Positions 24,987-33,687 of a stretch of 64,000 nucleotides of DNA are shown piece after piece. A model generated the notes under the pieces. The model was not told the origin of the DNA and searched no databases. It worked only from the letters and a program-made list of their open reading frames with translations. The position numbers and the translations under genes are program-made. The stretch comes from Roseovarius confluentis. GTDB lineage: Bacteria; Pseudomonadota; Alphaproteobacteria; Rhodobacterales; Rhodobacteraceae. The stretch lies in NCBI RefSeq assembly GCF_002917925.1, contig NZ_PPFE01000007.1:152461-216460 (forward strand), in the 5' to 3' direction. Within the stretch, counting starts at the first letter, position 1. Each line of letters begins with the position of its first letter.

Positions 24987-27353
24987 ATGAACGCACTCGA
25001 CCGCAAGCTCCTACGCGATTTCGTCCGGCTCTGGGAACAGGCGCTGGCGATCGCGCTGGTCCTGGCCTGCGGCGTGGCCATCCTCCTGGCAACCTTCGGC
25101 ACCTATGGCGCACTGGACGAGACCCGCCGGGCCTATTACGAGCGCAACCGCTTTGCCGATGTCTTTGCGCATGCGGTGCGTGCGCCGCGGGCTCTGATGC
25201 AGGACATCCGGGCCATAGACGGCGTTCGTTCCGCCGAGGCACGCGTGTCCAATTATGTCATACTCGACGTGCCGGGACGGCAGGAAACCGTATCCGCCTA
25301 TCTTTTGTCATTGCCCCCCGACGGCACTCAGGCGCAGCTCAACATGCCGATCCTGCGCACGGGCCGTTTGCCCCGCCCCGAAAGGACGGACGAGGCCGCC
25401 GTCAACGCGCCTTTCGCGGCAGCCAACGGGCTGGAACCCGGCGACAGGTTTCATGCCAATCTGAACGGCCAGAAACGAGAAATCACCGTCACCGGCACAT
25501 TGCTGTCACCCGAATTCATCTACACCATTGGCCCGGGCGCCCTGATGCCCGACAACGAGACTTTCGCGATCCTCTGGATGCCCGAGCGCACTGTCGCGGC
25601 GGCGTTCGACATGGACGGCGCCTTCAACGACGTCACTCTCAAGCTTGGTCCTGGCACGCCGGAGGCCCCTGTGATCGACCGGCTGGACGACCTGCTGGAG
25701 CCCTATGGCGGTCTGGGTGCTTACGGGCGCGACCGGCACCTCTCCAACAGCTTCATCGACAGCGAGCTTCAGCAACAGCGCGTCGCCGCGATGATCCTGC
25801 CGCCGATTTTCTACGCCATATCGGCCTTTCTCGTTGGTGCCGTCATCAGTCGGATCATCGCGCTGGAACGCAGCGAGATCGGTCTTCTCAAAGCCATTGG
25901 CTACTCGAACGTGCGCATCTGCCTGCATTACCTCATGCTGGCAGGGCTCATCGCCCTTGGCGGCACGCTGATCGGCTGGGGCGCGGGCACTTGGCTGGCG
26001 CGCGGCCTCGCGCGGCTCTATGCCGGGTTCTTCGACTTCCCCTTCCTGATCTACCACGTCAGTCTGGACGCTTATGCGTTGTCGGGCCTGCTCGCGATTG
26101 CAAGCGCGGCGCTCGGCGCCGCCCGCAGCGCCCTGCGCGCGGCACGCCTGCCACCGGCGGTCGCCATGGCGCCGCCCGCCCCGCCGCGCTTCAAACAGGG
26201 CCTGCTGGACCACGCCATTGCCGCGCTGCGCCTGTCGCAGCCCACGATGATGATCGCCCGCAGCCTGCTGCGCTGGCCTCTGCGCTCAGGCATCACGCTC
26301 TTGGGCATGTCCTGCGCGGTGGCCGTGCTGGTAGCCTCCGGTTTCTTTTCCGCCGCGCTCGACGCGTTGATGGACACCACGTTCGACCGCGCCAACCGGC
26401 AGAACGCCATGCTCCTGTTCGACCCGGACGTGCCCGAAACCGCGCTGACCGCCGTGGTCCGGCTTCCCGGAGTGCTGCGCGCGGAGGGGCAGCACTACCA
26501 GTCGGTCGTCCTGCGCCACGGACATCTCGAAAAGGAAACCGCAATCGAATCCCGCCGCCCGGGAACCGATCTTGCCCGCATCATCGCCCAGGACGGCGGC
26601 GTGATCGAACCCCCGAGCCAGGGCCTCCTGCTGTCGGAGCGTCTGGCCCGGCAGTTGGAGGCCGCGCCCGGAGACGTGCTCGAGGCGGAATTCCTCGGTG
26701 GACGCAACGAGACCCACAAGATCCGCATCGCCGGGATCGTCACGCAGTATATCGGCCTCAACGCCTACATGGATCTCGGCGCGCTCAACACGCTTTTGCG
26801 GCAAGCGCCCCGTATCACCGCCGCCAACCTGCAACTGGACACGGCCGCACTGCCGGACCTGCACAAGGTACTCAAGGCAACGCCGGAACTCTCCGCGCTG
26901 GTCCTGCTCGACAAGGCGAAACGCGGCTTCGAGGCGACGATCCGCGAAAACCTGATGATCATGACCACGATCTACATGACAGTCGCCGTGCTGATCACCG
27001 CAGGCGTCAGCTACAACTCGGCCCGCATCCAGCTTTCCGAACGGGCCCGCGAACTCGCCAGCCTGCGCATTCTCGGCTTCAGCCGGGGCGAGGTCGCCTA
27101 CATCCTGATCGGGGAAACCATGCTGATCGCCACGCTGGCGCAGCCGTTGGGCTGGCTCTTCGGGGCGGCGATTGCCGGTGCGCTGGCAAGGGGCTCCTCG
27201 AGCGATCTCTACGAAATCCCGCTGGTGCTGGAGACAGCAGGTTTTGCGCAGGCCAGCCTCGTGGTGCTGGCCGCGGCGCTGGCGGCCGCACTCGTCGTGC
27301 GCCGCCGCCTGGATACTCTCGACCTCGTGCAGGTCATGAAAACACGTGAATGA
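24987..27353 (+). CDS. FtsX-family ABC transporter permease, 788 aa
   Basis: Two repeats of a periplasmic MacB-like domain followed by three-helix FtsX domains: an N-terminal helix at about residues 16-38, helices around 260-400, one near 425-450, and the last three near 660-770. LERSEIGLLKAIGYSNVRI and SERARELASLRILGFSRGEVAYILIGE are the usual coupling segments. It starts 7 bases after the ATPase stop. Duplicated FtsX architecture suits a lipoprotein- or peptide-type mechanotransmission exporter. The substrate is unknown. Confidence 0.9.
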   Translation: MNALDRKLLRDFVRLWEQALAIALVLACGVAILLATFGTYGALDETRRAYYERNRFADVFAHAVRAPRALMQDIRAIDGVRSAEARVSNYVILDVPGRQETVSAYLLSLPPDGTQAQLNMPILRTGRLPRPERTDEAAVNAPFAAANGLEPGDRFHANLNGQKREITVTGTLLSPEFIYTIGPGALMPDNETFAILWMPERTVAAAFDMDGAFNDVTLKLGPGTPEAPVIDRLDDLLEPYGGLGAYGRDRHLSNSFIDSELQQQRVAAMILPPIFYAISAFLVGAVISRIIALERSEIGLLKAIGYSNVRICLHYLMLAGLIALGGTLIGWGAGTWLARGLARLYAGFFDFPFLIYHVSLDAYALSGLLAIASAALGAARSALRAARLPPAVAMAPPAPPRFKQGLLDHAIAALRLSQPTMMIARSLLRWPLRSGITLLGMSCAVAVLVASGFFSAALDALMDTTFDRANRQNAMLLFDPDVPETALTAVVRLPGVLRAEGQHYQSVVLRHGHLEKETAIESRRPGTDLARIIAQDGGVIEPPSQGLLLSERLARQLEAAPGDVLEAEFLGGRNETHKIRIAGIVTQYIGLNAYMDLGALNTLLRQAPRITAANLQLDTAALPDLHKVLKATPELSALVLLDKAKRGFEATIRENLMIMTTIYMTVAVLITAGVSYNSARIQLSERARELASLRILGFSRGEVAYILIGETMLIATLAQPLGWLFGAAIAGALARGSSSDLYEIPLVLETAGFAQASLVVLAAALAAALVVRRRLDTLDLVQVMKTRE

Positions 27354-27361
27354 GGACAGCG

Positions 27362-28567
27362 ATGAAACCCAGTACCGCGATCGCAATTTCCGTCGGCACC
27401 CTGGCCCTTGGCGCCCTCGCCGTGCTGGCCTTCCGGACGGACCCGGTACCGGTCGACTTGGCGGAGGTGCGGCGCGGCCCGATGCAGGTGACCGTGGATG
27501 TCGAAGGAGAAACCCGCATCGCCGAGCTTTACGAAGTTGCCGCGCCGATCCGCGGCAATGCGCGACGCGCGCCGGTGCGCGTGGGCGACCCGGTCATTGC
27601 AGGCCAAACCGTGGTTGCCATTCTCGACCCGGCCGCATCCGATCCGCTCGATGCCCGCAGTCGCGTCCAGGCCGAAGCTGCCACGCGCGAGGCAGAGGCC
27701 GGTCTGCACATGGCCCAAAGCACGCTGCGCCAGGCCGAGGAAGAGCTGCAGCTCGCCACCAGTGAACACAACCGCACGCGCGAACTGGTGGATCGTGGCG
27801 TCGCCTCGCTGGCCCGGCTGGAATCGGCCGAGCAAACCCTCGCCGCGCGTCAGGCCGCCCGGCGCGCAGCCGAGTCGAACCTCGAACGCGCACAAAGCGC
27901 GCTCGACCGCGCCCGCGCCGCCCTCATCGACGCAACCGCAGACGCCACCAGCGCCGAGACTTGCTGCATGAGCCTGACGGCACCCGTGGACGGACAGGTG
28001 CTGGAAATCGACACGATCAGCGCCCGCCCCGTCGCCGCCGGAACCCGCCTGCTGACTATCGGGCAGCCGCAAGATCTCGAAATCGTGGCCGACGTCTTGT
28101 CGACCGACGCCGTCCGGCTGAAGGTCGGCGACCGGGCCGAGGTTCTGCGCTGGGGCGGAGACAAGACGCTCGAGGCCACCATCTCCCGGATCGAGCCCTC
28201 CGCCTACACCAAGGTCTCCGCCCTCGGGATCGAGGAACAGCGCGTCGACGTGGTGTTCGATCTCGCAACCCCTGCAGAGGACCGCCAGGCGCTTGGCCAC
28301 GGCTTTTCCGTCTACCTGCGCGTTGTGGAATGGGAAGGTCAGGATATCCTGCAAGTCCCACTCAGCGCACTCTTCCGGCGCGGCGCGGACTGGGCGGTAT
28401 TCGTGGCCGTGAATGACGCGGCCAGCCTGCGGATGATCGAAACCGGAAAGATGAACCCGGACCAGGCACAAGTCCTCTCCGGGCTCCAGGCGGGCGACAC
28501 CGTGATCCTGCACCCCAACGACAGCATCCGCGACGGCGTCTCGATCATCCCGCGGCAGGCCGAATGA
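27362..28567 (+). CDS. HlyD-family periplasmic adaptor of an ABC exporter, 401 aa
   Basis: An N-terminal anchor helix (AIAISVGTLALGALAVLAF), then a lipoyl/beta-barrel split by a long coiled-coil hairpin (about residues 100-200, rich in Ala/Glu/Arg: EAATREAEAGLHMAQSTLRQ... type heptads). C-terminal barrel and membrane-proximal domains follow. GAGGA stands before the ATG at 27362, 8 bases after the permease stop. It links the FtsX-type permease to an outer-membrane channel that must be encoded elsewhere. Together the three genes resemble the DevABC/MacAB layouts. Confidence 0.88.
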   Translation: MKPSTAIAISVGTLALGALAVLAFRTDPVPVDLAEVRRGPMQVTVDVEGETRIAELYEVAAPIRGNARRAPVRVGDPVIAGQTVVAILDPAASDPLDARSRVQAEAATREAEAGLHMAQSTLRQAEEELQLATSEHNRTRELVDRGVASLARLESAEQTLAARQAARRAAESNLERAQSALDRARAALIDATADATSAETCCMSLTAPVDGQVLEIDTISARPVAAGTRLLTIGQPQDLEIVADVLSTDAVRLKVGDRAEVLRWGGDKTLEATISRIEPSAYTKVSALGIEEQRVDVVFDLATPAEDRQALGHGFSVYLRVVEWEGQDILQVPLSALFRRGADWAVFVAVNDAASLRMIETGKMNPDQAQVLSGLQAGDTVILHPNDSIRDGVSIIPRQAE

Positions 28568-28609
28568 CACAAAGCGCTCCAACCGCTCGCCGCGAAGGCG
28601 TACCGCCAA

Positions 28610-28623
28610 TTGATGCGTGTCAA
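28610..28623 (+). promoter_or_regulatory. FNR-type box before trxC
   Basis: TTGATGCGTGTCAA fits TTGAY-N4-RTCAA. Its centre is 60.5 bp before the GTG start of the thioredoxin gene. Confidence 0.75.
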
Positions 28624-28676
28624 TCACAAGGCCCGACAGGCAGCATAGAATCGGTCAAAACGAAAGGAGTGGCACA

Positions 28677-29123
28677 GTGGCTGTGAAACTGGCCTGTCTC
28701 GCCTGCGGGCAAACCAACCGCGTTCCCGAAGACCGGCTTTCCGCCGGACCGAAATGCGGCACCTGCGGCGCAAGGCTGATCGACAAGGCACCGAAAGACA
28801 TTTCTTTCGAAGTGCTGCGCAAAGCCGCCCGCGTGGATGAACTGCCGTTGATCGTCGATTTCTGGGCGGCGTGGTGCAGCCCGTGCCGATCCATGGCGCC
28901 AGAATTTGCCAGCGCCGCCGCCACGCTTTCCGGGCAGGCCCGTTTCGCCAAGCTGGACACCGAGGCCAACCCGCAAGCGAGCGGCACCTACGGCATACGC
29001 GGCATCCCCCTGCTGATCGCCTTTCGCGCCGGTGGCGAGGCTGGACGCCAGGCCGGCGCAATGCCCGCCGGGAAGATAACGGAATGGGTCAAGCGCATCG
29101 CCGGGAAAAGCAACGTGGGATGA
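28677..29123 (+). CDS. trxC: thioredoxin 2 with N-terminal zinc finger, 148 aa
   Basis: A protein disulphide reductase. The N-terminus holds two CxxC pairs (CLACGQTN and CGTCG) that bind zinc in thioredoxin 2. The thioredoxin fold then carries the active site WCSPC, with Ser in place of the usual Gly. The conserved cis-Pro is in GIRGIPLLIAF. The GTG start at 28677 is chosen for AAAGGAG 7 bases upstream; earlier ATG codons would lie inside the FNR box region. First gene of a unit with the J-protein genes. Confidence 0.88.
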   Translation: MAVKLACLACGQTNRVPEDRLSAGPKCGTCGARLIDKAPKDISFEVLRKAARVDELPLIVDFWAAWCSPCRSMAPEFASAAATLSGQARFAKLDTEANPQASGTYGIRGIPLLIAFRAGGEAGRQAGAMPAGKITEWVKRIAGKSNVG

Positions 29124-29153
29124 ACTGGATTAGCATGAGTGTGAAACCGCAAA

Positions 29154-30092
29154 ATGAGTGACGACCCCTATAAGGTTCTTGGCGTCGCCAAAAAGGCATC
29201 GCAGGACGAGATCAAGAAGGCCTATCGCAAGCTCGCGAAAAAGCTGCACCCGGACCTGCACCCGGGCGATGCCGACAAGAAGGCCGAATTCCAGGCCGTG
29301 TCGGCGGCCTACGAGATACTTGGCAACGCCGAGAAACGCAGCCGCTTCGACACCGGGGAGATCGACGCCAAGGGTCACGAGCGCCCCGAGCGCGACTTCT
29401 ACCACCAATATGCCGGCCAACAGCGCGCTCGCCGCTACGATCCCGGGGCGGGGACGGGTGGCGCCGAGGACTTTTCCGACCTGTTCTCGGATCTTTTCGG
29501 CCAAAGGGCGCGTGGCGGCCAAGGCGGCTTTCGGCAGGAATTCCACGCCCGGGGGTCCGATGCGCACTATCACCTCGACGTGGATTTCCTTGACGCCGCC
29601 AAGGGCGCGGGGCGCCGCGTCACCATGCCCGACGGCAACCGGATGGAGGTGACCATCCCTGCGGGTATCCGCGACGGCCAAACGTTGCGCCTGCGCGGCA
29701 AGGGTGGGCCTGGCTTCGGAGACGGCCCGCCCGGCGACGCGCTGGTGACCGTCACCATCCTGCCCCATCCGCTGTTCACCCGCGCAGGCGACAACGTGGA
29801 AATCGAACTGCCGATCACGTTCGACGAGGCCGTGCTGGGCACGAAGGTCGATGTGCCCACGATCTCTGGCACCGTCGCGATGACCGTGCCCAAAGGCACG
29901 TCGTCCGGTGACAGGCTACGGCTTAAAGGACGCGGCCTGCCGATCACAAAGGGCGGCAAGGGCGACCAGATCGTGCGCCTCAGGATCGTGCTGCCCGACA
30001 AGATCGACGCACGGATGGAAGATCTCGCGAAGGAGTGGCGCAAACACGTCAAGACCGACCCGCGCCAGAAACTACGTAGGACGACGACATGA
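29154..30092 (+). CDS. cbpA: CbpA-type DnaJ-like co-chaperone, 312 aa
   Basis: A J-domain at residues 4-70 with the invariant HPD (KKLHPDLHPGD) that stimulates DnaK. A Gly/Phe-rich linker follows (DLFSDLFGQRARGGQGGF), then two DnaJ C-terminal substrate-binding domains, without the zinc finger of DnaJ proper. This is the CbpA layout. Its stop overlaps the next gene (ATGA), which encodes the matching modulator. It lies 30 bp after trxC under the same FNR-box promoter. Confidence 0.92.
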   Translation: MSDDPYKVLGVAKKASQDEIKKAYRKLAKKLHPDLHPGDADKKAEFQAVSAAYEILGNAEKRSRFDTGEIDAKGHERPERDFYHQYAGQQRARRYDPGAGTGGAEDFSDLFSDLFGQRARGGQGGFRQEFHARGSDAHYHLDVDFLDAAKGAGRRVTMPDGNRMEVTIPAGIRDGQTLRLRGKGGPGFGDGPPGDALVTVTILPHPLFTRAGDNVEIELPITFDEAVLGTKVDVPTISGTVAMTVPKGTSSGDRLRLKGRGLPITKGGKGDQIVRLRIVLPDKIDARMEDLAKEWRKHVKTDPRQKLRRTTT

Positions 30093-30427
30093 GCTACGAC
30101 GAACGCACCGTTGTCACGCGTGTCGAGCGGCTGACGCTCCGGGACCTGCGCCTCTGGGTGCGCAAGGGCTGGGTCAAACCGATGGAAGGCATGGCAGGCC
30201 CACTCTTCGACGAGGTCGATGTCGCCCGCATCTGCCTTCTGCGTGATCTCAAGACCGACATGTCCATATCGGCCGACGCCCTGCCGCTGGTTTTGTCGCT
30301 GATCGACCGGCTGAACCAGACCCGCCGCGAGCTTCAATGCCTCCAGCGCGCCCTCGAAGGACAGCCGGACACCGTGCAGCAGCAGATCATTGCCCGCTAC
30401 GCCGCACTTCACGAAGACCCGGAGTAG
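30089..30427 (+). CDS. cbpM: CbpM-like chaperone modulator, 112 aa
   Basis: A MerR-like helix-turn-helix N-terminus (LTLRDLRLWVRKGWVKP...LFDEVDVARICLLRDLKTDM) and a C-terminal helix rich in Leu/Arg. CbpM proteins bind the J-domain of CbpA and block its action on DnaK. Start codon overlap with cbpA fits a stoichiometric partner. Although MerR-like in fold, the context favours chaperone regulation over DNA binding. Confidence 0.85.
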   Translation: MSYDERTVVTRVERLTLRDLRLWVRKGWVKPMEGMAGPLFDEVDVARICLLRDLKTDMSISADALPLVLSLIDRLNQTRRELQCLQRALEGQPDTVQQQIIARYAALHEDPE

Positions 30428-30476
30428 CGCCACGACCGAACGGACAGGATACGAGCCAGGAAGAAAGGACGATCGC

Positions 30477-30785
30477 ATGGACAGGGATCTTGACCAGAGC
30501 CGCCGGCTCCTCGCCATGACCTACCGGCGCTACATCGAGGCCGACCTCGGCTGGGTCCGGGCACGCCGCGCCGCACGCGCATGGTTCCCCGAGGAAAGCC
30601 AGCCCTATCGCTGGACGATGGGCAGCCCGCAATCGCGCTTGCGCCAGATCTACGAACGGCGCCAACGCGCACTGGTGCAGCTCGCGGCCGCCCGGCAGAA
30701 ATTCCTGCGCGCCAAGGAACGCATGGAAAAGCGCCGGCGGGTGATCCTGCTGCTGTCAGGGCCGCTCGACGGCCATGGCGTATGA
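30477..30785 (+). CDS. hypothetical basic helical protein, 102 aa
   Basis: AAGGA lies 7 bases before the ATG at 30477. The product has no signal peptide or membrane helix, is Arg-rich, and should be largely alpha-helical, with a C-terminal basic coiled region (RQIYERRQRALVQLAAARQKFLRAKERMEKRRR). It sits between cbpM and a cytochrome gene on the same strand, so it is probably part of the FNR-box chaperone operon. I do not recognise the family. A nucleic-acid or chaperone partner role is possible but unproven. Confidence 0.65.
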   Translation: MDRDLDQSRRLLAMTYRRYIEADLGWVRARRAARAWFPEESQPYRWTMGSPQSRLRQIYERRQRALVQLAAARQKFLRAKERMEKRRRVILLLSGPLDGHGV

Positions 30786-30827
30786 AATGCCCGGCCAGCC
30801 CGGACCGCTTCAATCAAAGGAGTCATG

Positions 30828-31256
30828 ATGAAACACGTAATGATCCCCATGGGGTTGCTCCTTGCGGGCTGCATGCCGGGACCCGAACCGGAAGTGTCCC
30901 GCGAGGACGGACAGGCGATTTTCGCCCGGAACTGCGCTGTCTGCCACGGAGTGGACGGCACCGGCACCGGGCCGATGGCCGCGCGTCTGTCAACGCGCCC
31001 GGCCGACCTCACGAAAATCGCCAGCCGCCGGGGCGGCGTGTGGCCAGTGCTTGAGGTGATGTCGATCATCGACGGCTATACCAAGCGAACAGAACCGCGC
31101 GAGGACATGCCGGTCATCGCGGAACTGACCGAGGGACCGATGGTGGATTTCGACAGCGGCAACGGCCTCGTCAAACCCACGCCCGCCCGGCTCCTCGCCG
31201 TGGCCGAATATCTCGAACGCATACAGTCACCGCCGCCGTCCCGCTACGTGCCTTAA
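30828..31256 (+). CDS. mono-haem cytochrome c lipoprotein, 142 aa
   Basis: Lipoprotein signal with lipobox LLAGC (Cys at about residue 15), then one haem-binding motif CAVCH and a typical class I cytochrome c fold (HGVDGTGTGPMAARL; 'RRGGVWPVLEVMSIIDGY'). I chose 30828 rather than the ATG three bases earlier for spacing to AAAGGAG. The fold and the tail (RLLAVAEYLERIQS) are shared with the cytochrome at 39368-39763, a paralogue in the same island. It probably carries electrons at the periplasmic side under low oxygen. Confidence 0.88.
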   Translation: MKHVMIPMGLLLAGCMPGPEPEVSREDGQAIFARNCAVCHGVDGTGTGPMAARLSTRPADLTKIASRRGGVWPVLEVMSIIDGYTKRTEPREDMPVIAELTEGPMVDFDSGNGLVKPTPARLLAVAEYLERIQSPPPSRYVP

Positions 31257-31333
31257 ACTGCAAATTCGCACATTCGGCTCTGTTCACTGTTCCTGGTCGG
31301 TCGTCTGTGCGCAATGGCCAGGCAAAGTCTTCG

Positions 31334-31609
31334 TCAACATGGCATTGCCTTGCGCCCCAACACTTTCCGCAATCGAGTTATCCGACCTTCCGGAACACCG
31401 AAATACTGCGCGATCTCCGACGAACTCAAGCCGAGATCCGCAAAGACTTCCACCGAAGCCTTGGGGTCAGGTCCCAGCGGGTCAGGGGTATGCGCGGCAT
31501 TGCTTTGCTGCAGGCTTCCTGGATCACAGAAGACGGTCGACGGGATACTCTCGGGGGCCAGCACAAACTCATCACGATGCGAGTGTTCGATTTGGTGATC
31601 TGCCGGCAT
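31334..31609 (-). CDS. small protein with a helix-turn-helix-like segment, 91 aa
   Basis: GGAGGG lies 9 bases before the ATG at 31609, and an FNR box (31670-31683) sits 67.5 bp upstream on the same side, so the gene looks real. The C-terminal part, EVFADLGLSSSEIAQYFGVPEGRITRLRKVLG, has the spacing of a helix-turn-helix (A-x-x-L-G-x-S...I-A-x-x-F-x-V...I-x-x-L). The N-terminal half is polar and probably disordered. No database family is recognised. It may be a small DNA-binding accessory regulator of the island. Confidence 0.55.
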   Translation of the reverse strand: MPADHQIEHSHRDEFVLAPESIPSTVFCDPGSLQQSNAAHTPDPLGPDPKASVEVFADLGLSSSEIAQYFGVPEGRITRLRKVLGRKAMPC

Positions 31610-31669
31610 GATTTGTTCTCCCTCCGTTGCAGCATTGCGGCAAGATGCTCGGACGCGGACGGTATTACA

Positions 31670-31683
31670 TTGACGGACGTCAA
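31670..31683 (-). promoter_or_regulatory. FNR-type box before the 91-aa gene
   Basis: TTGACGGACGTCAA fits the motif. The predicted class II start point (near 31635) leaves a 26-base leader with a good ribosome site before 31609. Confidence 0.75.
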
Positions 31684-31758
31684 TAGTGGGGAATGGCTGT
31701 CCTGGCCAAGCAAGACTCCGCCAATGTTCCCCCGCCTTGTCATGTCACGCACCAGCCA

Positions 31759-31772
31759 TTGATCTTCGACAA
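31759..31772 (+). promoter_or_regulatory. FNR-type box, one mismatch, before the EF-hand gene
   Basis: TTGATCTTCGACAA has one mismatch in the right half. Its centre is 87.5 bp before the ATG at 31853. Confidence 0.5.
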
Positions 31773-31852
31773 TGACCGTATGCCCGGCCCGTGTTTTCGT
31801 GGCGCCATCGACGCGCCCTGTTGGCGCGCCGACCTTTAGATGGAGTTTTGAA

Positions 31853-32092
31853 ATGAAACACTTTGCCCCCGTGCTCGTCGCAAGCGTTTTTCTGTCCTCA
31901 ACCGCCTTCGCACAAATGATGGAAGTCGATACGGACGAAGACGGCATGGCAAGCTACGAAGAACTTACCGCAGTCTACACCGACGTGACCGAGGAACAGT
32001 TCACGGCCATGGACACCAATGCGGATGGCAGCCTGGACGAGGATGAAATGACCGTGGCTATGGATGCCGGAACGCTTGCAAAACCTGAATGA
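31853..32092 (+). CDS. periplasmic EF-hand protein, 79 aa
   Basis: Signal peptide MKHFAPVLVASVFLSSTAFA (20 residues), then two EF-hand loops: DTDEDGMASYEE and DTNADGSLDEDE, both with acidic residues at positions 1, 3, 5 and 12. It should bind calcium in the periplasm. TGGAG lies 8 bases upstream of the ATG. It is a single-gene unit behind an imperfect FNR box. The specific role is unknown. Confidence 0.85.
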   Translation: MKHFAPVLVASVFLSSTAFAQMMEVDTDEDGMASYEELTAVYTDVTEEQFTAMDTNADGSLDEDEMTVAMDAGTLAKPE

Positions 32093-32237
32093 GCCCTGCG
32101 CTCAAACGACGGCCCGTTCGGACTTCATGCCGCACGGACCGTCTTCGCCGTAGAAACCAGAATGCCGCGAAGCCGTACGGAGCGCCGAATTCGAATCTCC
32201 GGCGTCTGACCCTCTACCTGCCCTTGATAAAAAAACT

Positions 32238-33152
32238 TTACGCCGATGCATCCGCTGCTGCACCCGCATTGGCGTAGTGGCTCATGCACTCATTCTCGCG
32301 TCCCCGCACCACGCGCTTGCCGTCCAGCGGCCCTCGTTTCTGGGTGACAATTGTGCACTGCGCTTCCGGCGCGTCCTTTTGGTGATAGAATGCTACGACC
32401 CAGTCCTTCGTCATACCAAGATCATGTGCCCGGGCGGTGTTGGAATATAGCAGCGTCAGGTGCCAGTCGCCTCGCCTCAGGTGCAGGATCGGCAGCCAGG
32501 CCTTGCCCTCTGGATTGAAACGGCGCGGAGCGATCTTGCGCAAACTGCCCGCAGCCGCCTGTTTTCGAAACAGCGCATCGGCGTCCAGCAGCAGCGATAC
32601 CGACGGCGCATTGTCCTGCGCCTGCGTTCCGCGCCGCGCCAGGCGGATCGGGTCCAAACGGTCCGCCAGCGCCGCAAGGATGGCCCGGCGCCGCCGCCGG
32701 CCAAGCCCGGGCACGGACATTTTCGGATCGTGCAACAAGGCTTCCAGTTCTTCCAGCGTCTGCGCATCCAGATGCGTTGCAAACCTTTCGGCAAGGACCG
32801 GCCCGATGCCGGGAACAGTCTGAAACACCCGCTCCGGCGTGGTCTCTCCCCGCAGCCTTTCAAGCTGGGCCCACCGGCCCGTCGTCAGGATCTCCACGAT
32901 CGCGGCCGCAATGCCATCCCCAATCGTCGGCAGGGCAACGAGCGCCTTGATGCCGCCGGAATTGTAGATTCCTCGCAACGCCAGGTTCATGTCCTCGATC
33001 CGGTCTGCCGCCGCATGATAGGCGCGCACGCGAAACCCGTCGTCGCCCTGTTTTTGCAATAGGTCCGCATAGCTCCGCAATCGTGCGGCGATCTGCGCGT
33101 TCTCGCGCAGGTGCGCGCGGGCGGGGGTACGGGTGCGCTCTGAATTTGCCAT
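32238..33152 (-). CDS. helix-hairpin-helix DNA-binding protein, PolX N-terminal-like, 304 aa
   Basis: The N-terminal 190 residues match the DNA polymerase beta/PolX 8-kDa and HhH region: NAQIAARLRSYADLLQKQGDDGFRVRAYHAAADRI, then LPTIGDGIAAAIVEIL, and VPGIGPVLAERFA as HhH motifs. The catalytic polymerase palm Asp motif is not evident. The C-terminal part (WLPILHLRRGDWHLTLLYSNT) looks like a small nucleotidyltransferase-like or capping domain. The ATG at 33152 agrees with the FNR box at 33211-33224, which would give a 24-base leader. It is divergent from hsp20. A DNA-repair role in dormancy is an inference. Confidence 0.75.
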   Translation of the reverse strand: MANSERTRTPARAHLRENAQIAARLRSYADLLQKQGDDGFRVRAYHAAADRIEDMNLALRGIYNSGGIKALVALPTIGDGIAAAIVEILTTGRWAQLERLRGETTPERVFQTVPGIGPVLAERFATHLDAQTLEELEALLHDPKMSVPGLGRRRRRAILAALADRLDPIRLARRGTQAQDNAPSVSLLLDADALFRKQAAAGSLRKIAPRRFNPEGKAWLPILHLRRGDWHLTLLYSNTARAHDLGMTKDWVVAFYHQKDAPEAQCTIVTQKRGPLDGKRVVRGRENECMSHYANAGAAADASA

Positions 33153-33210
33153 GTCAGCGGCTCTGAAACGGTGTGCTGGAACCAGCATGACCTCATGGAA
33201 CAAACGCGCA

Positions 33211-33224
33211 TTGCCCGCGGTCAA
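33211..33224. promoter_or_regulatory. FNR-type box between the HhH gene and hsp20
   Basis: TTGCCCGCGGTCAA has one mismatch. The centre is 65.5 bp from the minus-strand start (33152) and 62.5 bp from the plus-strand start (33280), so it could serve both genes. Confidence 0.6.
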
Positions 33225-33279
33225 TGCGCCCCCGCCCTACACATCGCATCGATGGATAGAACATTTCCGGAGGTTCCCG

Positions 33280-33687
33280 ATGCCATCCAACACCGCAGAA
33301 AACCTCATGTTGTCCCAGGCACTGCGCCTTCTGGCGCAGGTCGATGATCTCAGACGACTGAGCTTCGACATCGGCACGGCTGCCCAATGGGAACCGCCGC
33401 TCGACCTGATCGAGACGCGCACAGAGATCGTGGCCTATGTCGCACTGCCCGGGGTCGAGGCGGCCGATGTCACCGTCACCGCCCAGGACGACATGCTGAT
33501 CCTGTGCGGCGAACGGCAACGGCCGCCGGAATGGCGCGAGGCTGGGCTGCTTCGCGTCGAACTGCCCTGGGGTCCGTTTCAGCGCCGGGTGCGCATCCCC
33601 GCCGGGTGCCAGCTGGTCAAGCGGCAGTCATTCCACGGATATCTCGTGATCCACCTCAAGAAACCCGCGTCGGAGGCCCAGGGATGA
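33280..33687 (+). CDS. Hsp20/alpha-crystallin small heat-shock protein (copy 1), 135 aa
   Basis: An ATP-independent holdase. The alpha-crystallin domain covers residues 45-130 with the strand motif ALPGVEAADVTVTAQDDMLILCGER and the closing strand GYLVIHLKKP. The C-terminal I-x-I anchor is not obvious, so oligomerisation may differ from the copy at 40038. GGAGG lies 6 bases before the ATG at 33280. Its stop overlaps the lon start (ATGA), so holdase and protease are made together. Confidence 0.88.
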   Translation: MPSNTAENLMLSQALRLLAQVDDLRRLSFDIGTAAQWEPPLDLIETRTEIVAYVALPGVEAADVTVTAQDDMLILCGERQRPPEWREAGLLRVELPWGPFQRRVRIPAGCQLVKRQSFHGYLVIHLKKPASEAQG

